In this document: in pieces, positions 8,415 through 17,909 of the stretch
Layout of the letters: every line of letters starts with the position of its first letter
How positions within the stretch are numbered: the stretch's first letter is position 1
Origin: Porphyromonadaceae bacterium UBA7332
Lineage (GTDB): Bacteria > Bacteroidota > Bacteroidia > Bacteroidales > UBA7332
Assembly: GCA_002471225.1 (NCBI GenBank)
Contig: DKPO01000013.1
Location: 13,348-77,347, forward strand
DNA: 64,000 bases
Reading direction: 5' to 3'
Notes under the pieces: generated by a model
The model's input: only the letters and a program-made list of their open reading frames with translations
Databases searched by the model: none
Told to the model about the DNA's origin: nothing
Program-made: the position numbers and the translations under genes

Positions 8415-10098
8415 TGTTCAATGTTTTTATATAATGATAATAGGATTTGAATACTTTAGGATTCACCTCAGCCGAAGTAAATACCTCCAAAAATAATGGT
8501 TTATTCGATTCCTTATTCATAAATGTTTCTAATATTTCATCTAACTGTTCCGAATCAGAAGCAGAGAGATATTCAAATCCACGACTCAGAACCCACTCCT
8601 TTGCCTGAGTCTGATGATGGCAGGCTATGAAACCGTCCATTGCTTCCGATTTATCAGCTCCCGGTAGCAGATGAAAGATTCCCCCACTGCCATTATTCAT
8701 TAATACGATACGCAAATTGTTTTTTACATACTTATTCCATAAACCGTTCTGATCATAGAAGAAACTTAAATCTCCTACAAACAGAAATACAAGTTCGGAT
8801 GTTTCGCAGGCAAAACCCACAGTCGTTGACACAATCCCGTCAATACCACTCACTCCGCGATTACTGATTACACGAATAGATGCATCCAGATTACATAATT
8901 GAGCATTACGCACAGAGGAACTGTTGCCTAAATGCAAAAAGCTATTCATTGGTAAACGGGACATCAATGTATCTATTGCTTTCAAATCAGAGTAGTCGGC
9001 AGATTGAATCCATAGACTACCTGCTTGCTGCAACTGATTGGCTCTTTCGTTCCAGTAAGTTGCATAATTACCTTCAGCCTTTCCGCTTGCATTTCTCAAT
9101 AATGAGTTAAGAAATACTGTCGGTGACATATCATAAACCTCCGACAGACAAGAAAAAGCATCCTTTAATTCATCCCCCGATTGCAGAGACCAGCAAGCTT
9201 TGGGTGTATGTGACCGTAAAAACTGCTTAATACGTCTCGAAACCCAGTGTCCTCCTATTGAAATAACTATTTCAGGCGCTAAATCTGTTTGCTCTTCCTC
9301 CGTAAGCGTATAAAGCATGGCATCGAGTTGTTTCATGACAAAATCGCCTGAAAGATTGGAAGTATGTTCAGAAATAACAAGCGCATCATATTGTGCCGCA
9401 AAACGCTGAAGTAAGTCAGTTAGAGAAGCATCCGTATTCATCTGACCGCATAAAACCCAGATTTTACCTGATGCTTGCAATTGTTTAACTTCCTCACCCG
9501 CATCATAATCACAAACGGACTCATGTTTACGGATAATACGAACTTCGGGTAAGACTTCTGTCGTGAAATTATATAAAGGTTCCGCAATCGGTATATTTAT
9601 ATGTGACGGCGTACCTCCCTGGTTATACAGATTAAGAATTGCCTGATTAATTAAGCGGTTGCAAAACCAACGTTCTTCCTGCGTATTGATTTCAGGTAGT
9701 TGAACTGAGTAATTACAAACAGCTTTTAAGGCATTATGCTGCGGAAGCATTTGTCCGTCCTGTTGGCCCAACCACGCCAAAGGGCGATCGGCCGAAATAA
9801 TCAGAAGCGGAATCTGCTGATAAAAAGCTTCGGCGACAGCCGGTGCATAATTCAACAATGCACTACCGGAGGTACAACATATGGCTACCGGTTTGTTCAA
9901 TTGTTGAGCTAACCCCAACCCGAAGAAAGCGGCGCTTCGCTCATCTACCACCGAGTAACACTTGAACTCAGGATGTTGCGAAAAGGTATGCAACAAAGGA
10001 GCATTACGTGAACCGGGAGATAAAACGATATCCGTTATCCCATGTCTAAGCATAACTGCAACCAACTCAAGCACGTTCTTTTTATCCGTATATTTCAT
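8404..10098 (-). CDS. menD: SEPHCHC synthase MenD
   Basis: MenD is the thiamine diphosphate-dependent enzyme that joins isochorismate and 2-oxoglutarate to make SEPHCHC, the first committed step of menaquinone synthesis. The 564-residue chain has the three-domain ThDP fold. The N-terminal PYR domain carries LSPGSRNAPL and VDERSAAFFGLG (the cofactor-activating Glu near residue 54), a middle TH3 domain follows, and the C-terminal PP domain has GDLSFFYDQNGL and NNGSGGIFHLLP for Mg-ThDP binding. It lies 29 nt after menF and overlaps menB. Length is normal. Confidence 0.95.
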   Translation of the reverse strand: MKYTDKKNVLELVAVMLRHGITDIVLSPGSRNAPLLHTFSQHPEFKCYSVVDERSAAFFGLGLAQQLNKPVAICCTSGSALLNYAPAVAEAFYQQIPLLIISADRPLAWLGQQDGQMLPQHNALKAVCNYSVQLPEINTQEERWFCNRLINQAILNLYNQGGTPSHINIPIAEPLYNFTTEVLPEVRIIRKHESVCDYDAGEEVKQLQASGKIWVLCGQMNTDASLTDLLQRFAAQYDALVISEHTSNLSGDFVMKQLDAMLYTLTEEEQTDLAPEIVISIGGHWVSRRIKQFLRSHTPKACWSLQSGDELKDAFSCLSEVYDMSPTVFLNSLLRNASGKAEGNYATYWNERANQLQQAGSLWIQSADYSDLKAIDTLMSRLPMNSFLHLGNSSSVRNAQLCNLDASIRVISNRGVSGIDGIVSTTVGFACETSELVFLFVGDLSFFYDQNGLWNKYVKNNLRIVLMNNGSGGIFHLLPGADKSEAMDGFIACHHQTQAKEWVLSRGFEYLSASDSEQLDEILETFMNKESNKPLFLEVFTSAEVNPKVFKSYYHYIKTLNNGN

Positions 10099-10127
10099 TG
10101 TTCTCTCTGTTTTAGTTTATACAAACA

Positions 10128-11231
10128 CTAATGTAGAAACAGCGAACGCATGGTCTGCATTTTATCCTCTGTTTCATTCCATTCAGATTCTGCATCGGAA
10201 CCACAAAGTATTCCTCCGCCGGCAAAGAAACGTATTTCTTTACTTGAAAGTTGCATACACCGTAAATTGACATAAAGATTTGTTTCACCTTCGGCATCAA
10301 TCATCCCCAGGAAACCTGAATAATATTTCCGGTCATATCCTTCATGTTTGCGAATAAAAGTATAAGCCTCTTTTTTAGGTAATCCGCAAACAGCAGGGGT
10401 CGGATGCAACAAAGAAACCAACTCCGAAACCTGTGAAGATTCCGAAAGACTGAATTCAAATATTGTTTTTAAATGAATCAGATTGCCTGCCGTTGCCGTA
10501 AATGGTCCTTGCTCTTCAGGATTAATCCCCAGCGTTTTCAGACTTGCTCTTATATATTCCGAGACAATTGCCTGTTCCTGTTGATTTTTCTTGCTCCATT
10601 CGTAAGCGATAAAAGGATCACTGATACGCATTGTTCCAGCCAAAGCCACTGTCGAGTAGTTTCCACTTTTCCCTGATAACAAAATCTCCGGAGTGGATCC
10701 TATCCAAACGCCGCCTGATTGTGTAAAACACAAATAGACAAAAGCGTTCTCATACAAAGCACAGGCTTTTTTGAAAAGTGCATAAAGCGAATATTCTCCT
10801 GTCACCTTACAAACTTTACTTCTTGACAGAACCAGTTTCTCAAACTCTTTCTGGTGAAGTGCATGACTGAATTTTGTAAATACATCCTGATATTGCTGAA
10901 AATCATTCGTATTCATATTTGAATGCAACGAACAAACCGTCGTATCGCCATTCAGATCAAATCCTTTTTCCAGGTTATCCCATCCCTCCAATATATCGGT
11001 CGGTTCAATAACAATCAACGGAGAATTCTCCGAAATCGAGAAAGGAGCCATTACAAAACCTTTCTCATTTTGTAATTGAGTAAAATCTGTCAGTCGTTTA
11101 GGTTCACCGGAACGTTGTATCACTAAAACAGGTTCTTTAGTCATTGGCAACCGATACAAGGCAAAAGCAATGTTTTTGTCTATAAGATCTTCGGGCCATC
11201 TGTCCGAATTTAATTCGATTGTACTATTCAC
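10128..11231 (-). CDS. menF: isochorismate synthase MenF
   Basis: MenF converts chorismate to isochorismate, feeding menaquinone synthesis. The 367-residue protein has a chorismate-binding domain (about residues 110-365) with KLVLSRSK, VALAGTMR, LHPTPAVCGLPK, EGYDRKYYSGFLG and FAGGGILCGSDAESEWNETEDKM, which include the Mg-binding glutamates. The N-terminal region is short and poorly conserved, as usual for MenF-type rather than aminobenzoate synthase enzymes. Being the second gene of a men operon separates it from EntC or PabB. Its start overlaps the preceding thioesterase by 4 bp. Confidence 0.94.
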   Translation of the reverse strand: MNSTIELNSDRWPEDLIDKNIAFALYRLPMTKEPVLVIQRSGEPKRLTDFTQLQNEKGFVMAPFSISENSPLIVIEPTDILEGWDNLEKGFDLNGDTTVCSLHSNMNTNDFQQYQDVFTKFSHALHQKEFEKLVLSRSKVCKVTGEYSLYALFKKACALYENAFVYLCFTQSGGVWIGSTPEILLSGKSGNYSTVALAGTMRISDPFIAYEWSKKNQQEQAIVSEYIRASLKTLGINPEEQGPFTATAGNLIHLKTIFEFSLSESSQVSELVSLLHPTPAVCGLPKKEAYTFIRKHEGYDRKYYSGFLGMIDAEGETNLYVNLRCMQLSSKEIRFFAGGGILCGSDAESEWNETEDKMQTMRSLFLH

Positions 11232-11647
11232 TTCTTCTTAATGATACTGTTCGTTATTCTGACTGATGAAACCAATTTCTCATCATCTGTAAATACATCT
11301 ATATTCCAAACATGCGTACTTCGTCCTTTATGAAGCAATGTAGCAATTCCTTTCACATAACCTGAACGAGCAGCATATACATGATTGGCACTCACCTGCA
11401 TGCCGCGGCTCACCTCATCTTCTTCACATAAAAGGATAGATCCTACTCCGCAAATAGTTTCAGCTAAAGCAATGGTTGCTCCCCCATGCAGAATACCAAA
11501 TGGTTGCATCGTACGGGAATCTACCGGCATAGTTGCCTCTACTCTGCCCTCTCCTATAAAAGTGTACTCAATGCCAAGACTCTCCATAAGTGTTCCTTCA
11601 TTCTTCTTATTGATGTCTTGAAGCGTCATATTGTTTGGTAATTCCAT
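11228..11647 (-). CDS. hotdog-fold thioesterase, likely DHNA-CoA thioesterase
   Basis: This 139-residue PaaI/YbgC-type hotdog thioesterase has the motif RTMQPFGILHGGATIALAE, with the catalytic Glu in the family's HGG...ETxxG arrangement (LAETICGVGS). As first gene of the men operon, overlapping menF by 4 bp, it very probably hydrolyses 1,4-dihydroxy-2-naphthoyl-CoA, the step after MenB. The open frame extends upstream to 11773, but a start at 11645-11647 is preferred. A -7 box TATTTTTG on the minus strand (11668-11675) lies inside the longer version, and the extra residues look non-coding. Substrate is inferred from context; enzymes of this fold are promiscuous. No menA or menH is present in the window. 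Confidence 0.85.
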   Translation of the reverse strand: MELPNNMTLQDINKKNEGTLMESLGIEYTFIGEGRVEATMPVDSRTMQPFGILHGGATIALAETICGVGSILLCEEDEVSRGMQVSANHVYAARSGYVKGIATLLHKGRSTHVWNIDVFTDDEKLVSSVRITNSIIKKK

Positions 11648-11667
11648 TATTTCTCTTTTTTGTCCGA

Positions 11668-11675
11668 CAAAAATA
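11668..11675 (-). promoter_or_regulatory. putative men operon promoter (-7 element)
   Basis: The minus strand reads TATTTTTG, matching TAnnTTTG, 20 nt upstream of the thioesterase start. No clear TTTG-type -33 box was found at the expected distance. It suggests the men operon is transcribed separately from the upstream GH97 gene. Confidence 0.4.
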
Positions 11676-11738
11676 CAGATTCCAAAGAAATTAGAAACAG
11701 ACTTTGAAGTTTTCTTTCCGACTGATGAGTGATCTGAT

Positions 11739-13748
11739 TTATTTGCAAGGCTTGACAGTAATCGCAAAACCACCTCCGGCAGCCATAGGTAACGTCAGTA
11801 CAGAAGTACTATTTACTTTTTCTTCTTTTACTTCGAATGCAGCAGGATTACTGATCCAGTCAGCGTCTGCCGCATCTTTATATATGCAGGCAATATACTC
11901 TCCTTCAGGCAAGAAATCAAAAGAAACATTTAATGTGCGACTGTTTTCATTCGTTGTAGCTCCGATAAACCATTCTTCTCCTGCTCGTCGTGCTATAGCA
12001 ATGTATTCTCCTACTTCAGCATCCAGAACAATTGATTCGTCACAATCGGCTTTATAATCTTTTATAAACTGAAAGGCAGGGTGTCCCTGATAGTTTTCTG
12101 GAAGATCGGCCGCCATTTGCAATGGACTGTATATGGTTACCAATAATGCCAACTGATGACAGAGCGTACTGTGAACCCGTGTTTGAGAAATATCTTTTAA
12201 CTGGTCGTTCCACTGGGTACGTTCTTTTTGCTTTGCTGTTAATAAAACGTCAATAATTCCCGGTGTATAATCCGTTGGACCTGCCAAGCCCCTCGTAAAA
12301 GGTATTGTAGTTGTATGCGATGGCGTATTTCCGATACTCCAGGCTTCCCACTCCATACCACGTACACCTTCACGAGTCATCAGATTCGGCCATGTCCGAT
12401 CTAAGCCTGATCCTTTAGACGGCTCATGAACATCCAGCATAATCTGATACTGAGCTGCTTTCTCGACAATATACTGATAGTGCTCAACCATTTGCTGCCC
12501 GTGATGATTTTCGCCAGTTGAAACACCTCCTGCATAACCTGTCTTAACCGCATGGATACCTAACTCTTTGCATAAAGCAAACGCAGAATCCACCAACGCT
12601 TCATAACCATGTATGTCCGCTCCGGTTTCATGATGCATAATAAGCCACACTTGCTTCTCTTTTGCGTATTCAGCCACTTCTCTGAGATCATATCCTTTTG
12701 CCGGAGTTACATAATCAAAAGCGTCTTCCTGTCCCCATTTATCCCAACCGGTATTCCAGCCTTCGATAACAACACCTCCGATTCCGTTTTCGGCAGCAAA
12801 GTCAATATAACGTTTAGCTTCTTCGGTTGTGGCAGCCTGCATTTTCCCTTCTTTCCACTGTTTACTACCCAGGTGCATTTCCCACCAAATCCCCATATAT
12901 GTCATTGGTTTAATCCAATCAGAAGGAGCAATCTTTGAAGGTTCGTTCAGGTTTACCATCATCGGTGATTCGATCAGACCTTTAGCATCAGGTGAAACGA
13001 CAAGCATTCGCCACGGAGTATTAAAAGGCGCTTTGACATATGCTTTAACTCCGTTTTTCCAGGGAGTCAGTTCACACTTCATTCGTCCTTCACCCATATT
13101 TTTGACTGTCATATCCGGATATTTAAGGATAGCTGCTTCATGAATAAACATGTGCGTGCCATTATCTTTACGCATAGTCATTGGTGTTGCTGCCCAGGAA
13201 ACACTATCCAGTCTGTTATGCATAAATTCTTTTTCATAGGTATTAAAGTCTGCATAACTCCACCAGGTTTCAGGATTTCCTTTTATTCGGAATTCGGTCA
13301 CCTCATCCATAATTACTATTGAATCTTTAGAAAAAGTTTCCGGGAATTCGTAACGCAGGGCCAACCCATCATTAAACAAACGGAACTTAATAAGATATTC
13401 CCGCCCGCTTGGTTTATGACTTACTCTTACCAATGCTTCATTATAATGATTTCGAACAGATTTATTTTCGCCCCATTGCCGCTGCCAGGTCTCATCGAAT
13501 GCACTGTATTTTATATCCGCAATCTGTAAATCACGACACAGAGAATCACCATTTTGAAGGACAAAGCCCAGGCGGGATGGAGAAACGATTGTATCGTTTC
13601 CTTTTAATAATGAATAAAGAAGAGTTCCGTTTGCGGATACATCAAGGTTTAAATTAAGTTGATCATCGGGCGATAAAACCTTCGAATCGGAAGTTGTCGT
13701 ACAGGATATGGCACACATACAAGAAAATGCCAGAAGTAATTTTTTCAT
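11739..13748 (-). CDS. glycoside hydrolase family 97 lipoprotein (SusB-like alpha-glycosidase)
   Basis: GH97 enzymes hydrolyse alpha-glucosides or alpha-galactosides in the Bacteroidota periplasm. The 669-residue protein starts with a lipoprotein signal (lipobox around CAISC). An N-terminal beta-sandwich follows (about residues 25-285), then a TIM-barrel catalytic domain with MGIWWEMHLG, VVIEGWNTGW, VKTGYAGG, DVHEPSKGSG and GMEWEAWS, and a C-terminal sandwich. Gly-Tyr after VKT, where retaining members carry the Asp nucleophile, together with the Glu residues in DVHEP and MEWEAW, points to the inverting alpha-glucosidase (SusB) subgroup; this is inference. It has no SusC/SusD partner here and stands alone, divergent from the TonB operon. 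The promoter may be the minus-strand TATATTTG at 13907-13914, leaving a leader of about 150 nt. Confidence 0.9.
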   Translation of the reverse strand: MKKLLLAFSCMCAISCTTTSDSKVLSPDDQLNLNLDVSANGTLLYSLLKGNDTIVSPSRLGFVLQNGDSLCRDLQIADIKYSAFDETWQRQWGENKSVRNHYNEALVRVSHKPSGREYLIKFRLFNDGLALRYEFPETFSKDSIVIMDEVTEFRIKGNPETWWSYADFNTYEKEFMHNRLDSVSWAATPMTMRKDNGTHMFIHEAAILKYPDMTVKNMGEGRMKCELTPWKNGVKAYVKAPFNTPWRMLVVSPDAKGLIESPMMVNLNEPSKIAPSDWIKPMTYMGIWWEMHLGSKQWKEGKMQAATTEEAKRYIDFAAENGIGGVVIEGWNTGWDKWGQEDAFDYVTPAKGYDLREVAEYAKEKQVWLIMHHETGADIHGYEALVDSAFALCKELGIHAVKTGYAGGVSTGENHHGQQMVEHYQYIVEKAAQYQIMLDVHEPSKGSGLDRTWPNLMTREGVRGMEWEAWSIGNTPSHTTTIPFTRGLAGPTDYTPGIIDVLLTAKQKERTQWNDQLKDISQTRVHSTLCHQLALLVTIYSPLQMAADLPENYQGHPAFQFIKDYKADCDESIVLDAEVGEYIAIARRAGEEWFIGATTNENSRTLNVSFDFLPEGEYIACIYKDAADADWISNPAAFEVKEEKVNSTSVLTLPMAAGGGFAITVKPCK

Positions 13749-13906
13749 AAGATCATTGGTTTATTAAAGCTAAACAGTATTTGCATAACAAAAGATTAAT
13801 ATCTGTTTTTAAGAAAAGACCGGGTAAGTATGCAGCGAGCCCATTTACAAAAATAATCATTCATTCTGGTTATGTCAGGCATCCCCAATATTAGGTACTA
13901 TTCTTG

Positions 13907-13959
13907 CAAATATACCCATAAATAGGTATTTAATCCCTTCTCCCGAGCCTGTACCTTTG
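13907..13959. promoter_or_regulatory. divergent promoter region with a dyad operator candidate
   Basis: The plus strand has TACCTTTG (13952-13959), the -7 box for the TonB operon, 29 nt before its start codon. The minus strand has TATATTTG (13907-13914), a candidate for GH97. Between and overlapping them is an 18-bp imperfect dyad ATACCCATAAATAGGTAT (13912-13929) with 5-bp perfect outer arms ATACC/GGTAT. A further TAGGTA half-site lies just upstream. A regulator bound here could affect both directions. Confidence 0.4.
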
Positions 13960-13987
13960 CATCACAAAACAATCACACAGCTCTGAA

Positions 13988-16711
13988 ATGAAGTTATATT
14001 ACATCATCATACTTTTATTAATCAGTTACATTCCTATATCCATTGCTGACGATCAAACAAAGATCAGCTATGATTTGACAGGTATCGTTATTGATAAGGA
14101 TGATCATCTTCCAATCATAGGAGCAACAATCTTCATTGAATCGCTCAATAGCGGCACGATTACGGACAGTAACGGAAAATTCCACATTCAGCACATACCT
14201 TCTTCAAATGCTGAAATTTCGGTTCGCTATCTTGGATACCGGTTACAAAAACAGACTATCTGTTTATCTAAACAATCATTTATCAAAATACACTTAGAGA
14301 AAGAGAGTTTTAAGCTGAACGAAGTGAACGTTATGGCTGAGAAAAAAAGTGAATTAAGCAACTATACAATCAAAAACAAGGCACTGGAATATATACAGCC
14401 ATCCGGATTATCAGATATTCTTCAATTACTGCCCGGCTATCTTCATTCGGACGGTTCTTTAGCCTCAATGCAGCAAATTACGGTAAGACAAGCAGGAAGA
14501 GATCAATCTACTGCACTTGGCACCAGCATTATTGTTGATGGGACACCTATATCAAACAATGGTAATCTATCAAAAGTAAGTGATGATTCAGGCATTAATG
14601 ATAAATCGAATATGAATGGCGGTGTCGATCTACGCTCTATTCCCAGTGATCATATTGAGGAAATTCAGATTATCAATGGTATCGCATCAGCTAAATACGG
14701 AGATATTACTTCAGGAGCGGTTTTAATTAAATCCAAAGCGGGAAAATCTCCATTAACTGTTCGTGCGAAACTGGATCCTTTGAATAAACTGGTTTATGCC
14801 GGTAAAGGCTTTATGCTTCCTAAGCAGGGAGGAAACCTGAATATCGGGTTAGACTGGGCTAATGCAAAACCTGATGTAAGAAACAGTCTCGAAGCTTTCC
14901 AAAGATTGTCAGGCCAGGCTATATATTCAAACCAGTTTAAGTTAGACAATCAATTGCTTAGCTTCAATGCAAAGTTGAACTATACAACTACTCTGGATAA
15001 AATGAGAAAAGATCCGAATCTGATGCATAGTACAGAAAGTTTTTCGATTGAGAATCATAGAATCAATGGGTCGGTTTATGGTCGCTGGTGGATTAATCAA
15101 TCATTCTTCAAAAGCGTTTCTTATAATTTTTCAGCGAATCAAACGATAGACCGGACAAACCGAACTAAAATTATCGCTCAGAAGAATGCATCACCCGTTG
15201 CTGTGGAAGGTGTATCAGGAGAACACGAAGGATTCTTCTTACCTAATGAATATATAAGTACTTATCAGGTAATAGGAAAACCTCTTCAATTATATGGATC
15301 AATTGACAGTGAGTCATTTTTCAGATTGGGCAATACGAGTCATAAATTAGGTATCGGGGTTAACACGCAATTTGAGAAAAATAATGGAGTCGGAATGATC
15401 TATGATCCTCTTTTACCTCCGGTTGCGGGAGTTCGTAATCGTCCGTTCAATCAGGTTCCGGGAATTGGTCAATGGGCTATTTATGCAGAAGACCAGGCAA
15501 ACGGCGAGATAGGGAAACATAGCTGGATGGCACAAGCCGGAATCCGACTGGGATCTATGTTCGGTCCTGAGAACCACATCCATATTCAAAATAAAATATA
15601 TCCTGAGTTACGTCTTCTTTCTGAGTGGAACTTCCCTAAATTTTATTTTGCAGGAAGCTTCGAGAATCAATTCTCACTTATAGCAGGATGGGGACAACAA
15701 AGAAAATATCCGACTATGAGCTATCTCTTTCCTGAGACCGCATGGTTCGATGCCGTTGCTCTGAACTATTACAGCCAAACGGAAGCAAACAGATTAGCCA
15801 TCATGAACAGTCAGTCCCAGAACAGAGAAAATTACGATCTGAAACCGGCTTTGAATACCAAAACCGAATTTGGAATAAGATTTAACCGAAATGCTTTTCA
15901 GGGATCGGTTACGATGTTCAATGAAAATCTCGATAACGGATTTATGTTTATGAGCAGATACAACCCTTTTATATATACAAAATATGAAGGCTTGAAAAAG
16001 CCGGTAGATGGAAAACCGTCTATAAGTGATTTTAATTCGAAAACCGATACTTTACTTATGAGCTATTCGCGACCTCAAAACGGCGAACGAGTTATCAAAA
16101 AAGGAATTGAATATCGGTTATCGTTTCCTCAAATAGAGATTATAAAAACATCGATAGAAATAAACGGGGCCTGGTATAAAACGACATATGATGTATCGGA
16201 ACCGATCGTATATCGTCCCGGTCAGCAAATCAATAACAAACCTTATCCGTTTGTCGGTATTTATGGATGGAACAGCAATAGTAAGTCGAATGAGCAATTC
16301 AACACAAACCTCTGGTTTAATACTCATATACCGAAATACCGCATGCATTTCAGTTGCATGATTCAGACAGTTTGGTATACACAATCTCAGAGTTTGAAAT
16401 TTGACGGAAGACCTACACATTATATTGGATATAACGGAGAGGTTAATCCATATACTGACGAAGATGCGCAGGATCCCATAAAGAAATTATTGATCCGTAG
16501 TTTTTCTGACAACTATTTTAAAGCAAATCGTACTCCGATATCTATGAGTATGAATTTAAAAGCGACTAAAGAATTCGGTAAGCATTTATCCGTATCCTGC
16601 TTTGTCAACCGAATATGGGATTACAATCCTATTTATAAAAACAGCCTTGACACAAACAGACGAAAATGGGATGCTCCTTTCTTCGGAACTGAAATAAAAG
16701 TATCGATTTAA
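13988..16711 (+). CDS. TonB-dependent outer-membrane receptor
   Basis: This 907-residue receptor is predicted to import a ligand across the outer membrane using TonB energy. Order of domains: signal peptide (residues 1-20), carboxypeptidase-like regulatory domain (about 30-95, with DLTGIVIDKDDHLPIIGATI and the GYRLQKQ end), plug domain (about 110-260, including GTSIIVDGTPIS and EIQIINGIASAKYGDITSGAVLI), and a beta-barrel ending in GTEIKVSI. It is not a SusC, since no SusD follows. It opens a run of eight same-strand genes separated by 4-66 nt and ending at 23473. The neighbours (ABC transporter, Cys/His lipoprotein, PepSY-type membrane protein) suggest a metal, heme or metal-chelate substrate, which is inference. 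The start follows the TACCTTTG box at 13952. Confidence 0.9.
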   Translation: MKLYYIIILLLISYIPISIADDQTKISYDLTGIVIDKDDHLPIIGATIFIESLNSGTITDSNGKFHIQHIPSSNAEISVRYLGYRLQKQTICLSKQSFIKIHLEKESFKLNEVNVMAEKKSELSNYTIKNKALEYIQPSGLSDILQLLPGYLHSDGSLASMQQITVRQAGRDQSTALGTSIIVDGTPISNNGNLSKVSDDSGINDKSNMNGGVDLRSIPSDHIEEIQIINGIASAKYGDITSGAVLIKSKAGKSPLTVRAKLDPLNKLVYAGKGFMLPKQGGNLNIGLDWANAKPDVRNSLEAFQRLSGQAIYSNQFKLDNQLLSFNAKLNYTTTLDKMRKDPNLMHSTESFSIENHRINGSVYGRWWINQSFFKSVSYNFSANQTIDRTNRTKIIAQKNASPVAVEGVSGEHEGFFLPNEYISTYQVIGKPLQLYGSIDSESFFRLGNTSHKLGIGVNTQFEKNNGVGMIYDPLLPPVAGVRNRPFNQVPGIGQWAIYAEDQANGEIGKHSWMAQAGIRLGSMFGPENHIHIQNKIYPELRLLSEWNFPKFYFAGSFENQFSLIAGWGQQRKYPTMSYLFPETAWFDAVALNYYSQTEANRLAIMNSQSQNRENYDLKPALNTKTEFGIRFNRNAFQGSVTMFNENLDNGFMFMSRYNPFIYTKYEGLKKPVDGKPSISDFNSKTDTLLMSYSRPQNGERVIKKGIEYRLSFPQIEIIKTSIEINGAWYKTTYDVSEPIVYRPGQQINNKPYPFVGIYGWNSNSKSNEQFNTNLWFNTHIPKYRMHFSCMIQTVWYTQSQSLKFDGRPTHYIGYNGEVNPYTDEDAQDPIKKLLIRSFSDNYFKANRTPISMSMNLKATKEFGKHLSVSCFVNRIWDYNPIYKNSLDTNRRKWDAPFFGTEIKVSI

Positions 16712-16732
16712 CAACTAAAAAACTATATAAAA

Positions 16733-17902
16733 ATGAGAAAGATTTCATGGTTATCCTTCATGATGACTCTATTATTAAGCTTTTATGCTTGCGAGAAGGA
16801 CACAATTAACACAGAGACAATCGTTACAATTCAAATGAATATGCCGGAAGGATATTCGGATTATTCTAAAGATAATTACGAAGTAACCTGGACTAATTTA
16901 TCGAATCAACGATCAACGACTACAAAAACAGATGATGCAGGTATCGCAGTAACCACTCTGTCTGACGGTATTTATAAATTAGATATTAAAGGTGAAAGCA
17001 AAAATGCCGCAGGAACTGATCTGGCAACTTTTCAGGCAAGCGAAACTCAGATCGCTGTATCAGGTAGCTTAAAAACATTGACGGTAAATATGGAACAGGT
17101 TATCCTGAACGATGGATTCCTTATTCGTGAGGTTTACTTCTCAGGCTCTAAGACGCCTAATAATAAAAACTACTTTCAGGACCAGTATATTGAAATCTAC
17201 AATAACAGTGGCGAAACATTATATGCAGATGGTTTGAGTATCGCTGAATCGATGAATACCAGTAGCGTGACAACCAATCTTTGGGGTAAGTTTCTTCCGA
17301 ATACGGTTGCTGTAGGTACGGTATATACAGTACCGGGGACAGGGAAAGATCATCCGGTAAAACCGGGAGAATCATTAGTTATTGCAAGTATGGGTATCAA
17401 CCACACGGCTGAGAATCCAAACTCTCCGGTAGATATGTCAAAAGCAGACTTCGAGTGGTATGATGATCATAATATGGATACTGATGTGCCTGAAGTTCCG
17501 AACATGATTAAATATTACAGTTATTCAAATACGATCTGGATCATGCACAATCGTGGTCATAAAGCCTACATGATCTTTAAATCAGATATTCCGATGGATC
17601 AGTTTATTCAGAAAAATACAATTTCTACACTTAGCCCTTCAGGCAGTGAAACATTCGCTATCGGTGTACCGAACCATCTGATTATCGATGCTGTAGAAAG
17701 TGCTGCTCCGAACGGACCGGAAATCAAATCACTACCTTCCGGACTGGACAAAGGATATACTTACTGCGATGGCGCGGGATCAGGACTTTGCATTAAACGT
17801 AAAACAGCACGTACAGAAGGCGGACGTATCATTCTAAAAGACACGAATAATTCTACAGAAGATTTTGAAGTAAATGCAAAACCTTCGCCCCTAACGAAAT
17901 AA
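16733..17902 (+). CDS. DUF4876-like surface lipoprotein
   Basis: The 389-residue product has a lipoprotein signal with the acceptor C20 in FYACEKD. It lies 21 nt after a TonB receptor gene. The N-terminal part (about residues 25-125) is a beta-rich, fibronectin- or CARDB-like domain. The rest (FLIREVYFSGSKTP, IEIYNNSGETLYADGLSI, KPGESLVIASMGINH) looks like a lamin-tail-type beta domain, a pattern I associate with DUF4876 proteins found beside TonB receptors in Bacteroidales. It may be an exposed ligand-binding partner of the receptor, much as SusD-like or XusB-like lipoproteins are for theirs, but no binding motif can be named. Function unknown. Confidence 0.75.
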   Translation: MRKISWLSFMMTLLLSFYACEKDTINTETIVTIQMNMPEGYSDYSKDNYEVTWTNLSNQRSTTTKTDDAGIAVTTLSDGIYKLDIKGESKNAAGTDLATFQASETQIAVSGSLKTLTVNMEQVILNDGFLIREVYFSGSKTPNNKNYFQDQYIEIYNNSGETLYADGLSIAESMNTSSVTTNLWGKFLPNTVAVGTVYTVPGTGKDHPVKPGESLVIASMGINHTAENPNSPVDMSKADFEWYDDHNMDTDVPEVPNMIKYYSYSNTIWIMHNRGHKAYMIFKSDIPMDQFIQKNTISTLSPSGSETFAIGVPNHLIIDAVESAAPNGPEIKSLPSGLDKGYTYCDGAGSGLCIKRKTARTEGGRIILKDTNNSTEDFEVNAKPSPLTK

Positions 17903-17909
17903 GGAAATA

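Noticed and set aside
11648..11773. N-terminal extension of the men-operon thioesterase
   Set aside because: It contains a -7 promoter box, overlaps the GH97 3' end and does not look like family sequence.
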